Below are positions 17,761 through 26,051 of a stretch of 64,000 nucleotides of DNA, piece by piece. Origin of the DNA: BOG-1155 sp963717985 (GTDB lineage Bacteria; Desulfobacterota; Syntrophorhabdia; Syntrophorhabdales; WCHB1-27); contig CAVQYC010000003.1 of NCBI GenBank assembly GCA_963717985.1, positions 186,001-250,000 of the forward strand. Reading direction: 5' to 3'. The notes below the pieces were generated by a model. It was not told where the DNA came from. It saw only the letters and a program-made list of their open reading frames with translations, and made no database searches. The first letter of the stretch is position 1; every line of letters starts with the position of its first letter. The translations under genes and the position numbers were made by a program.

Positions 17761-18351
17761 ATGGCATATGGTAGGGAATCCATTCTGCAGCAATATCCGT
17801 CAGATATCACCGACATCCTCAAAGCAACAACCGCCAACCCGAAAGATGCCGCAGCGCGGCTGAAGGTAGCAACAACCCTCGCAAGAGCCCTATCTTTCAC
17901 CAAGATCAGAACGGGGGAGGATCGCACCCCTCAGGATACCGAGGTCTACAAACTGGCTGCGGCAATACGGCGGGCTAAGAGTCAGGAACAATTCTACGAG
18001 ATGCTGGAGCAGGCAATACCGAAGGCGAAATCCCGCATCCTCGAAAAGTACAATCTGGCCTGGAACCTCCCCTGGTCAACCGAGGAGGGACAGGAAAAGA
18101 AGCCGAGGAGACGGCGGGTAAGATCGGCGGAGGTGAGTGAGCCTGTCCCGGACATCAATGCAAGGATCGATGCCCTTGAAAAGGTCGTGGACGAGATCCG
18201 GGGCCAACTTTCCGATCTCCAGGCAAAAACCGAACCCTCCGGGACAAGGAAGCTGGCCGGGCAGCTCGACGAGGTGCTCCGGAAACTGAAGGCACACCAG
18301 CATGACCGGGAGGATGGCAAGGCATACATACTGGAGAAAAAGGAGCTCTGA
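17761..18351 (+). CDS. Unknown protein divergent from the Zorya-like operon
   Basis: 196 aa with no family I recognise. Residues 1-105 form a helical region (ITDILKATTANPKDAAARLK, RAKSQEQFYEMLEQAIPKAK). A basic linker (KKPRRRRVRSAEV) follows, then a coiled-coil end (ARIDALEKVVDEIRGQLSDL). There is no signal peptide or membrane helix. It reads away from zorA, sharing its promoter region, and ends about 300 bases before the broken tRNA-Leu. It could be a regulator or accessory factor of the defence-like cassette, or unrelated cargo. Confidence 0.6.
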   Translation: MAYGRESILQQYPSDITDILKATTANPKDAAARLKVATTLARALSFTKIRTGEDRTPQDTEVYKLAAAIRRAKSQEQFYEMLEQAIPKAKSRILEKYNLAWNLPWSTEEGQEKKPRRRRVRSAEVSEPVPDINARIDALEKVVDEIRGQLSDLQAKTEPSGTRKLAGQLDEVLRKLKAHQHDREDGKAYILEKKEL

Positions 18352-18610
18352 TCTCCAGGCATTCCCTTCGCCATCGGGCATTGATAGCGGCAATCCCTCA
18401 CAGGGGAAAAAGTTGCCGCTGCCTGATGGTGAAGCTTTTGGTCTCCTCTGGTTTTCTTCATTGGAGGCGCGTGTCGAGATGCAAGATCGTGAGCATCTCT
18501 TACATAAATTCATTCCCTATCGGAGTTCACCGCAAAAGCACGTATTCCCGGGACCGGACCTTACTTTAAGCCGCTCCCGGCATTGGTCGCACAATCGGGT
18601 AGGTGAAAAG

Positions 18611-18639
18611 TTGACACCCGATTCAAAACCGCATAAAAT
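18611..18639 (+). promoter_or_regulatory. Sigma-70 promoter of a truncated tRNA-Leu
   Basis: TTGACA (18611-18616), exactly 17 bases, then TAAAAT (18634-18639). The tRNA-like sequence starts 8 bases after the -10 box, the spacing expected for a tRNA promoter. It is near-consensus and intact although the tRNA behind it is not. Confidence 0.75.
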
Positions 18640-18646
18640 AAGGCAG

Positions 18647-18688
18647 GCCGAAGTGGTGGAACAGGCAGACGCGCCGGACTCAAAATTC
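18647..18688 (+). pseudogene. 5' half of tRNA-Leu(CAA), broken after the anticodon loop
   Basis: The acceptor 5' strand GCCGAAG, the D-arm (GTGGTGGAACAGGCAGACGC) and the anticodon stem/loop CCGGA-CTCAAAA match a bacterial tRNA-Leu with anticodon CAA. The expected 3' stem TCCGG is replaced by TTCTA, and no variable arm, T-arm or CCTTCGGC acceptor end follows in the next several hundred bases. The break point is typical of site-specific integration in an anticodon loop or of a deletion. The gene cannot make a tRNA as it stands. Confidence 0.75.
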
Positions 18689-19798
18689 TAAAATAGGCAT
18701 TTTGGCAAATTCAGGCCCTCGCTTGGATTCTTCAGAAAAGGGCGGAAATACAAGGCAAAAAGGTTTTTGATCCTTTGCGGTATTTTTTATCGGTTAGGGT
18801 CCTTTAAGCAGCTTTCTGTCACAAATTTGTCACACGAAAAACCCCGCATTTACCTTTCTGGCAGGCTCAAACCCGACGGATGCGAATTCCCCTCCCGCTC
18901 GCCGAGGCTTGCGTAGCGGGTTTCAATCACCAAAAACTTTCCCACCGCGTTTTCGAGCAAACGGTTGTCTCCTGCCTTCCCTGTTCCTCATCCGAGGACC
19001 ATTAGAGTTGCCGTTGTCCCGCCCAACTGTTGAACCTGTCGCTGATCTCTCCGAAGACAAGCGCAGGTTTCAACTCGCTCATGGCCCGCCATGCCTAACG
19101 CTCACCGGCTGTACCGGATTTCCATAGACTTTCGATTCATTGTTCCATACCCTATTGGGTTGTCTCATCTACGTGATGAAGGGGTAGGCTCAATCAGATG
19201 TCGGAATGTGTATCTGTAGTGATTGCAACTAGTTGAGATTTCCACCCGCCTAAACGAGGATTCGAAACGAAAGATGTTATCGAACAATACCGAGTGAAAG
19301 TGTGTAAAGGAAGCGTCAGCAGCAGCCCGCGCTATCCTGGGTTTTGCCCGGGCACATGCCGATACTGCCGGCAATGACTGAGCCAGGGCCTGCTAATACT
19401 TGTGCTTCGCCATGTGCGTTCCCTCTATTGTGCGCGGTGAGCGGATCCTGCGGGCAAGAGGTTCAAACGAACTCGGGCATGGCGGTCATGAGTCCTGGGA
19501 ACCCGACTCACGCCGCCATCGGCCGCGCCGCAGTATTGATGGCCATCAGATAGAGCGCTCGGAAGCTATGGGTGGAAAGGTATAAGACACGTCGCCTTTA
19601 TTTGCCTTCGAAAAATGCGAATTCTTATCAACTCAACATTTTACATCAGCACCCCAATGATGTATTGTTGTTTTATTGACAAGAATGTTTTTGGTGTTCT
19701 TGCAAAGCATTGTGTGAGAAGGGTTCGCAGGACATTTAGTGACTGTTGAACTTTTCAGAAGCAGCTTTTCCGGCTTGTCCGGGTGAGGGGGGATCGAG
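18689..19798. other. 1.1-kb stretch without a convincing gene
   Basis: Only short open frames occur here, none with a recognised family or a clear ribosome site. One short frame (19344-19553) has Cys and Gly clusters (ANTCASPC, SGSCGQEV) and may be a relic. The tract lies directly behind the broken tRNA and in front of the molybdoenzyme gene, so it is best read as decayed DNA of an integrated or deleted element. No terminal repeats or transposase fragment could be identified by eye. Confidence 0.5.
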
Positions 19799-21940
19799 AT
19801 GGCCACGGAAACAGTGACCGGCATATGCGGCATATGCCCCGGCGGATGCGGCGTACATGTGGTACTGGTCAACGGCAAGGTCGAGCGGATTTCGCCCATC
19901 AAGGGCCATCCCATCGGCGTCGTCTGTGTTCGAGGGCTTCATTCAAAGGAAATCATCTATTCCAGGGACAGGTTGAAGTATCCTTTACTCCGGAAGGGCG
20001 AAAAGGGTGAAGGGCACTTCGAGCGGATCGCGTGGGATGAGGCCATGGAGCGCATTGTCCATGGGTTTCGGAAAACCAGGGATGACTACGGCGCACAAGC
20101 CGTCATGAGCTACTTTGGCCGTGGCAGTTTCGAATCAAACATTGTGGATGTCTTCGGAGCCCCTGATCCCACCAGTCAAGGCGTCACCGGCTTTTTGTAC
20201 CCTTTCGGCTCACCCAACGGCACGGGCGTCTCTTCGGTGTGCTCTGTGTCGTATAACCTGCTCGCCGCACTGCCGACCATCGGCACTTCCATGCAGGAGC
20301 TGTACCCGGATTTTGAGAACAGTGATCTGGTTATCATATGGGGAGCAAATCCGCCCACGGATTCGCCTCCGAACAAGGTGAAGAAGATCATGGCCGCGAA
20401 GAAGCGGGGCGCCAGGGTGGTGGTGATCGATCAAATGCGATCCGACATGGCAAGACTCGCGGACCGATGGATCGGCGTCCGCTCCGGCACGGATGGGGCA
20501 TTGGCCCTGAGCATGATGCATGTCATCGTGAACGAAGGACTCTATGACGAGGCCTTTGTGCGGGACTGGACTACGGGTTTTGAGCGCCTTCGGGACTACG
20601 TGCAGCAATTCCCCCCGAAAAAAGCCGAAAAGATTACCCGTGTACCCAGGGAGACCATCTTCGAGCTGGCTCGATCCATAGCCGGGGCCAAAGGCGCCTC
20701 ACTGCTCATGTACACGGGGCTGGAGTACAGCAACAGCGGCGTTCAGAGCATCAGGGCCGCCTTATGCCTTTGGGCCATAACGGGCAACATGGACGTGCCG
20801 GGTGGGCTGATGTCCAGACCCCTTAGTCCGGCGAAGTTCCCGCGCATCAAGCTGGACCCGCCCCAGGGGGTGAAACCCATCGGCGCAGACAGATACCCCT
20901 ATTTTTGCGACGTCCTCAACGCGGCGCAGTTCTTGGAAGCGCCCCGGGCGATTTTGCGGGGTGATCCCTATCCGGTCAAGACCCTGTTGGTTTTCGGGGC
21001 CTCGCTTTTAACCAGCCTGCCCGATCCCGAGATGTGGAAGAAATGCTTTAAACAGCTTGATTTCATGGTGGTATACGACAGATTCATGACGGCTGACGCC
21101 ATGTACGCGGATATCGTACTCCCTGCCACCACGAATTACGAGAATCTGGGGTATCAGAGATATCCCGGGGGATACTGTCAGTTGCGGCAGAGGGTGATCG
21201 ATCCTATCGAAGAGGCAAGATCCGGCTACACGTTCCTGGCGGCGCTGGCCAAGGGGCTCGGTTATGGGGACCTCTTCCCGGCAACGGAGGGCGATCGCCT
21301 CAAATTTGCCTTCGAGACTGGCCCCGTATCCCTGGAGGAATTGAAGGCGCATCCCGAGGGCGTCAAATTCGATGCCGGCAGACAGGAATACCGGAAATAC
21401 GCCAAGGGCCTTCTGCGCAAAGGGGGTGGACCGGGATTTGATACGCCTTCGGGGAAGGTAGAGCTCGCATCGAGCCTGTTGGAGAAGTACGGCTATGATG
21501 GCCTGCCTGTGTACGTGGAGCCCACTGAAGGCCCCCTTGGCAGCCCCGAGCTTTACAGGAAATACCCGCTGGTGTTCAATAGCGGGGCCAGGCTTCAGTC
21601 GGCGTTTCGATCGCAGCACCTGAACATCCCGGGGCTGCTGAAGATGCAGCCGAAACCGTACGTGCTTATTCACCCCGTGGACGCCAAGGCGAGGGGAATT
21701 GAAAACGGGGACAAGGTCTGGGTGGAGTCCCCCAGGGGTAAGGTGGGCTTTTGGGCCAAGGTGACGGACGACGTGATGACGGGACAGGTGGAGGTGAACG
21801 TGGGCGGAGGGAGCCCCATCCATGCGGAGGGGTGGCGGGAAGCGAACACAAACTACCTGACCGACCATGAGAATCGCGATCCGATTTCGGGCTTCCCCGT
21901 CTATAAGGCGTTGCTTTGTGAGGTGAAAAAACGGGACTGA
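19799..21940 (+). CDS. Molybdopterin-dependent oxidoreductase, catalytic subunit
   Basis: 713 aa enzyme of the DMSO-reductase superfamily. The N-terminal 4Fe-4S motif is GICGICPGGCGVHVV with the fourth Cys in GVVCVRGLHS. Cofactor-binding blocks follow, such as DLVIIWGANPPTDSPPNK and RVVVIDQMRSDMARLADRW, and the C-terminal domain (HPVDAKARGIENGDKVWVESPRGKV) is present. A cysteine in GVSSVCSVS lies where the Mo ligand is expected. There is no Tat signal, so it is probably cytoplasmic. No electron-transfer or membrane-anchor subunit gene is adjacent, so the substrate cannot be named. A GGGGGGATCGAG ribosome site precedes the ATG. Confidence 0.88.
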   Translation: MATETVTGICGICPGGCGVHVVLVNGKVERISPIKGHPIGVVCVRGLHSKEIIYSRDRLKYPLLRKGEKGEGHFERIAWDEAMERIVHGFRKTRDDYGAQAVMSYFGRGSFESNIVDVFGAPDPTSQGVTGFLYPFGSPNGTGVSSVCSVSYNLLAALPTIGTSMQELYPDFENSDLVIIWGANPPTDSPPNKVKKIMAAKKRGARVVVIDQMRSDMARLADRWIGVRSGTDGALALSMMHVIVNEGLYDEAFVRDWTTGFERLRDYVQQFPPKKAEKITRVPRETIFELARSIAGAKGASLLMYTGLEYSNSGVQSIRAALCLWAITGNMDVPGGLMSRPLSPAKFPRIKLDPPQGVKPIGADRYPYFCDVLNAAQFLEAPRAILRGDPYPVKTLLVFGASLLTSLPDPEMWKKCFKQLDFMVVYDRFMTADAMYADIVLPATTNYENLGYQRYPGGYCQLRQRVIDPIEEARSGYTFLAALAKGLGYGDLFPATEGDRLKFAFETGPVSLEELKAHPEGVKFDAGRQEYRKYAKGLLRKGGGPGFDTPSGKVELASSLLEKYGYDGLPVYVEPTEGPLGSPELYRKYPLVFNSGARLQSAFRSQHLNIPGLLKMQPKPYVLIHPVDAKARGIENGDKVWVESPRGKVGFWAKVTDDVMTGQVEVNVGGGSPIHAEGWREANTNYLTDHENRDPISGFPVYKALLCEVKKRD

Positions 21941-22110
21941 GGCCGAGTTCACCCATTTCTTAGCCCGATAAAGACCCCCGGTCTGTCCGTGACGTAGGTT
22001 ATGAACACATATCCGGCAGTGCGCCTGCAAGCTGCGATAGGGACATTCAACGGAGAGCACAAAGAGGGACGGATGATCCAGCCTATAGACCGCGTCCAGA
22101 GGAGGAGTGC

Positions 22111-22791
22111 ATGTTACACAAACCGCTCGCTTCCGTATTTATGGCCATATTGTTTGCCTTCACCCTGTTTTTCTTTTTTATGGTTGAGTTCAATGCCATC
22201 GCCCTTGCTTTCCTGAAAATCGGTATCCCCGCCCGCTACGTATTCAGCGCCCTCTTCGCGATACTACTCGGAAGCTTCGTCAACATTCCCGTAAAGACAA
22301 TTCATGGAACCGGCATTGCCAGGGAACAGGCCGCCGTGACGTTTTACGGGTTTAAGTATGTGATTCCACGAACGAAGAGGAACGTGACAGTCATAGCCGT
22401 AAACCTCGGCGGCGCCGTTTTTCCCATAATAATTTCAGGCTACCTGCTTTTGAAAACGGGCCTTTATTTCAGAAGTCTTATCGGCATCCTCTTCATGACG
22501 GCTGCCTGCTATCGGCTCGCCCGGCCGATCGGCGGCGTCGGTATTGCCCTCCCTTTTTTCATGCCCCCGGTCCTCGCGGCTCTCTTGTCCGTGATAATCG
22601 CCCATAACCATGCCCCGGTGATTGCCTATGTCTCCGGCACCCTTGGAGTGCTTATCGGGGCCGATTTCCTCAATCTGAAGCAAATCGGTAAACTGGGTGC
22701 GCCTGTTGCTTCTATTGGCGGAGCGGGCACCTTTGATGGTATTTTCCTCACCGGTATCCTGGCCGTTCTGCTTTCTACCTTCCTCTCCTAA
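22111..22791 (+). CDS. DUF1614 family membrane protein (copy 1)
   Basis: 226 aa, about six hydrophobic segments. Family marks: LGSFVNIPV, NLGGAVFPIIISGYLL, RPIGGVGIALPFFMPP, and the C-terminal GAPVASIGGAGTFDGIFLTGIL. The function of DUF1614 is unknown; the conserved ends suggest a transporter-like fold. GAGGAGG lies 5-6 bases before the ATG. It is paralogous to the gene at 25213-25932. The 170 bases before it hold no gene. Confidence 0.85.
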   Translation: MLHKPLASVFMAILFAFTLFFFFMVEFNAIALAFLKIGIPARYVFSALFAILLGSFVNIPVKTIHGTGIAREQAAVTFYGFKYVIPRTKRNVTVIAVNLGGAVFPIIISGYLLLKTGLYFRSLIGILFMTAACYRLARPIGGVGIALPFFMPPVLAALLSVIIAHNHAPVIAYVSGTLGVLIGADFLNLKQIGKLGAPVASIGGAGTFDGIFLTGILAVLLSTFLS

Positions 22792-22824
22792 AGGCTGTTC
22801 GGTTCATCAGACCCTGCCCAGAAC

Positions 22825-23057
22825 CTTCATACCAGGAATGCCTTGAGAGGATCGCCAGGTCTATCGGGTCCTGATCCGCCGCCTCTGACGCAAGCGCTCC
22901 GCAACGCATCACATCCTTCTCGCAGAACATTATGCTTCTTTTCGGCTATCTCATTGAAGCCATAGTGATCTGACCGCCTTCGAACCTCTTCCGATGTGAG
23001 GCCTTTTCCCAGATCTGTACGCTGATTCACACTCTCCTCAAGTTCTTCGGGTTTCAC
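22825..23057 (-). pseudogene. Remnant of a P-type (H+-type) ATPase with an internal deletion
   Basis: The minus strand first encodes a P-type ATPase N-terminus (KPEELEESVNQRTDLGKGLTS, then EEVRRRSDHYGFNEIAEKK). It then shifts frame into a piece of the nucleotide-binding domain (CGALASEAADQDPIDLAIL). The membrane helices, the DKTG phosphorylation site and everything beyond are missing. Two distant parts of a gene have been joined by deletion, and the result ends at an early stop. It cannot be functional. Confidence 0.7.
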
Positions 23058-23103
23058 GTGTGGGTCCTCTTTTTTGCAAGATCCGCATCTTCGTTGGTTA
23101 TTC

Positions 23104-23463
23104 CTACGGGAGCAGTTCCCACGGTTCGTACGGCCCCCAATAGCCAGGCAATAATTGCCAGTCCTCTTCCCGCTGCTCCCGACGCGCTTCACCCAGGTAA
23201 GTCTGCTGCATGTAGTTGATTACCGCATCGGGAACACCTTCTTCCTTGAGTCGGGCGAGCCGGCTTGCATCGAGCTGGTAGACCGCCCCCGATCGCTTCA
23301 TCCGATCGATGATTTCGCTTGAGGGCACTCCTTCCCTGCTCAACTGCACGATCTGGGGAATGGTCAAGGGGGCCGGCCGTTTGGCCACGCTCGCGCAGCC
23401 GCCCGAAATTGCGAAAACCAAAACAACGAAACAGAAAAAGAAATACCGGCAGAAACCTTTCAT
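23104..23463 (-). CDS. Small putative lipoprotein
   Basis: About 119 aa. The N-terminal signal (FCRYFFFCFVVLVFAISGGC) ends in a lipobox cysteine (SGGC). The mature part contains VQLSREGVPSSEIIDRMKRSGAVYQL followed by LKEEGVPDAVINYMQQTY, two short helical repeats seen in small lipoproteins of gram-negative bacteria, and a Trp/Tyr/Pro-rich end. I choose the ATG at 23463, eight bases after AAGGAGG; the frame opens at 23472. Function unknown. Confidence 0.75.
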   Translation of the reverse strand: MKGFCRYFFFCFVVLVFAISGGCASVAKRPAPLTIPQIVQLSREGVPSSEIIDRMKRSGAVYQLDASRLARLKEEGVPDAVINYMQQTYLGEARREQREEDWQLLPGYWGPYEPWELLP

Positions 23464-23584
23464 TTTCAACACCTCCTTGGTTAAGAATTAAGCTTTTATT
23501 TTCCGATTATTCTCCTGAATATACCGGAGACTCGACAAGCTGTTCCGTCTAACCACCGTGCGCCCTACTCAGTGCAGCTCTGTC

Positions 23585-24637
23585 TCACGCCCGTCGCCTC
23601 ACCGTTGCCTCGTTCAGTAAAGGAAGGGAAACGCTGAAAAAGGTGCCCTTTTCTGACGTTTGCCGCACCTTTACCTCTCCCCCGTGGGCTTCCACGATCT
23701 TGAAGACAATGGCAAGGCCCAGTCCTGTGCCGTGCCTCTTTGTCGTAAAAAAAGGCGTGAATATTTTTCCCCTGTGTTCCGGCAATATCCCTGATCCCCG
23801 ATCCACAACTTCGAACAGAGCTTCGCTCCCTTCATGGTGAGTGCGAACCACTACCGTTTCTCCCTCGGGTGATGCTTCGATGGCATTGCTGATGAGATTA
23901 AGAAAAACCTGCTCCATCCGCACGCAATCAAAGGTGACAAGAGGAAGCCCCCGCGAAAGCTCCAACCTCACGTTCACCCGTCTCTCCTTTGCCTTATTTT
24001 CCATGATCGTGGCGCTATCTCGCACAACCCGATTCATGTCTTCCTTTGTTAACCTCAAATCGAGAGGTCTTGAAAAGTCGAGCATATCCTTCACCATAAA
24101 CTCAAGTCCGTCTGTCCATTGAATGATGAATCTCAATCTCCGCCGGCTGTCGTCATCCATCCCGGCCTTTTCTTCAAGGCGCCGGGCAAACCCGCCGATG
24201 GCGGTGAGGGGATTCCTCATATCATGGGCTATGGCGGAAATGGCGCTCCCCATGGCAGCATGGTTTTCCGATTCACGGAGCGCCCTTTCTCTGGCCTTTT
24301 CCAGATCCGAAATAGAGCCGAGGACCGCGGCAACGGCATTAAAAACGAATATCTCGAGTATCCTGTTGAAATCCGCAGGAGACATATGCTGCCAGTTCAT
24401 AGCTATGAACGCTAGATAAAGGATGGTAATACTCAGGGAAGCATAAAGGGCGCCCCTAAGGCCGAACCAAAGGCCGGCAAGTATGAGGGGCAGGAAATAG
24501 AGGTCCCGAAAAAGGGTATGATAATGGACGCTTTCGGAATAATAAAAATACTGAAAGTACGTAAAATAGTTGCAAAAAGTGATGGTGATAACGAGCAGCG
24601 ATATGAGGATAACTCTTCTTTTTTTCGACTTCCTCAT
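23585..24637 (-). CDS. Membrane-bound sensor histidine kinase
   Basis: About 350 aa from the ATG at 24637. Several N-terminal membrane helices (VILISLLVITITFCNYFTY; LYFLPLILAGLWFGL) form a DUF4118-like input region. A HisKA domain with the phospho-acceptor in ISAIAHDMRNPLTAIGGF follows, then a HATPase with FLNLISNAIEASPEG, DRGSGI and HGTGLGLAIV. No response regulator gene is next to it. The frame is open upstream to 24883, but that part looks like non-coding DNA. Confidence 0.88.
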   Translation of the reverse strand: MRKSKKRRVILISLLVITITFCNYFTYFQYFYYSESVHYHTLFRDLYFLPLILAGLWFGLRGALYASLSITILYLAFIAMNWQHMSPADFNRILEIFVFNAVAAVLGSISDLEKARERALRESENHAAMGSAISAIAHDMRNPLTAIGGFARRLEEKAGMDDDSRRRLRFIIQWTDGLEFMVKDMLDFSRPLDLRLTKEDMNRVVRDSATIMENKAKERRVNVRLELSRGLPLVTFDCVRMEQVFLNLISNAIEASPEGETVVVRTHHEGSEALFEVVDRGSGILPEHRGKIFTPFFTTKRHGTGLGLAIVFKIVEAHGGEVKVRQTSEKGTFFSVSLPLLNEATVRRRA

Positions 24638-24991
24638 TCGTTCTTCCGTTCCGAAAGCCCTCGCCGGCAATGTACCCGAGATTGCTTTTAGAGAGACTCT
24701 AATGCCTGATGTCAACCCTTGCAATTTGCCGCCACCGACGTGGCGCAAAAAAGGCCATGCTGTCGCGAAAAGAGGCAAGACGATTACAGCACGTCGATGA
24801 GTCAATGGAACCGGCGATGAGAAGCAAGCCCCGGGAGACGAGGTCTTTAGGGGCTCGCTTCGTACGATGGGCATGGTGGACAACGATGAAAAGAAGGTTG
24901 CCTATCGAACGAAGGAAGACTACATTTCGTCAAGAAACTCGTGAAAAGGAGGCCCGCTATAAAGAGATTAGGGAGGAAAGTCGCCCACAGT

Positions 24992-25072
24992 GACATCGGC
25001 GCAGGCGGCACTATTGCGGTCCATTACCTGAAATCGAACGATCTTTACGCGAAGAAGATCATTAAGAAATAG
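24992..25072 (+). pseudogene. C-terminal remnant of a paralog of the 29669-29991 gene
   Basis: This frame encodes DIGAGGTIAVHYLKSNDLYA then KKIIKK and a stop. It matches the end of the gene at 29669-29991 (DIKVGDTVTIRFLRSNDFYA then KEIMKK). No matching N-terminus precedes it, so only the tail of a duplicated gene is left. The rest of the 575-base interval 24638-25212 shows nothing I can support. Confidence 0.6.
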
Positions 25073-25212
25073 CAGGTTTTAGCGGCTGTAGCCGCAACAG
25101 GCGACGGTAACACTTTTTGTTCCCGGAACTGACGGTGAAGAACTGGACATTGAGGGCTTCCGCGCTGGAAGTTGATAGATGAGCGATTAATTAGCAACTC
25201 CGAGAGGTGATA

Positions 25213-25932
25213 GTGCACTATTTCCCCATCGCATTACCATTCCTGATCTTGTTCGCCTTTCTTCTTATTTTCCTGATAGCGGCGGTCGAGATCGGTGTTC
25301 TCCGCTATGCTTACCATAAGATAGGAATTGGGCAAAGACACATGTTTCTTCTGCTGGTTCTCTCGTTTTTGGGAAGCTATGTGAATATTCCAATCTGGCA
25401 GTTTCCTCCCCATCCGGTGGGTTCGGCAGGGGTCCTATCCTTTTACTACGGTATGCTCCACGTTGTTCCAATCGTGAGGAATTGGCCTGGAACGATCATT
25501 GCGGTCAACCTTGGTGGGGCCGCTATTCCCACGTTTCTCTCTATGTATCTGCTCGCGAAAAACAGGCTGTATAGGCAGGCACTCCTGGGCGTAGTTATCG
25601 TGACCACTTGTGTTCACCTCATGGCCGAGCCGGTCAGGGGCGTGGGAATAGCCGTGCCGACTTACATCCCTCCTTTGATTGCCGCGGCGGTAGGTCTCCT
25701 GCTTTCGCGGCGTCACGCGCCTCCGCTCGCGTACATAAGCGGCAGCATGGGGACCCTCATCGGCGCTGATCTTCTAAATCTGGGGAAGGTCCAGGGGCTT
25801 GGCGCTCCCGTTGCTTCCATCGGCGGCGCAGGGACGTTCGACGGCATTTTCCTGACGGGGATACTTTCCGTCCTTTTGGCAGGTCTTGTCTCGAAAGACA
25901 GGGTCGATTCGGACCGCAGATCCGAAAGCTGA
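25213..25932 (+). CDS. DUF1614 family membrane protein (copy 2)
   Basis: About 239 aa with the same blocks as the copy at 22111: LGSYVNIPIW, NLGGAAIPTFLSMYLL, EPVRGVGIAVPTYIPP and GAPVASIGGAGTFDGIFLTG. Five to six membrane helices. Two GTG codons (25207 and 25213) are possible; the second leaves room for the GAGAGG ribosome site. It is followed within about 120 bases by the M16 peptidase gene. The two paralogs bracket the decayed stretch 22825-25072, suggesting an old duplication. Confidence 0.82.
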   Translation: MHYFPIALPFLILFAFLLIFLIAAVEIGVLRYAYHKIGIGQRHMFLLLVLSFLGSYVNIPIWQFPPHPVGSAGVLSFYYGMLHVVPIVRNWPGTIIAVNLGGAAIPTFLSMYLLAKNRLYRQALLGVVIVTTCVHLMAEPVRGVGIAVPTYIPPLIAAAVGLLLSRRHAPPLAYISGSMGTLIGADLLNLGKVQGLGAPVASIGGAGTFDGIFLTGILSVLLAGLVSKDRVDSDRRSES

Positions 25933-26051
25933 TGCCCGTGGCATGGCTCGCACGGCGCTCATCAGCCTGATTGAGCTTGTTTTTGTGCTAGTGGTGACCA
26001 CGCTTTACGATGTTCAGATAGCGTGTTTTGAGAGGAGGCAGGAGGACTACA

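Noticed and set aside
18647..18800. A group I or group II intron inside tRNA-Leu
   Set aside because: No intron core was recognised and no 3' exon (T-arm, acceptor end) was found downstream; truncation is simpler.
19344..19553. 69-codon plus frame with Cys/Gly clusters
   Set aside because: No complete domain or ribosome site; perhaps a relic, not supportable as a gene.
22014..22029. Sigma-54-like CGGCAGTGCGCCTGCA before the first DUF1614 gene
   Set aside because: GG-N10-GC only; the TT of the -12 box is missing and no enhancer-like dyad is nearby.
21008..22060. 350-codon minus frame over the molybdoenzyme gene
   Set aside because: Shadow frame; the plus strand encodes a clear oxidoreductase.
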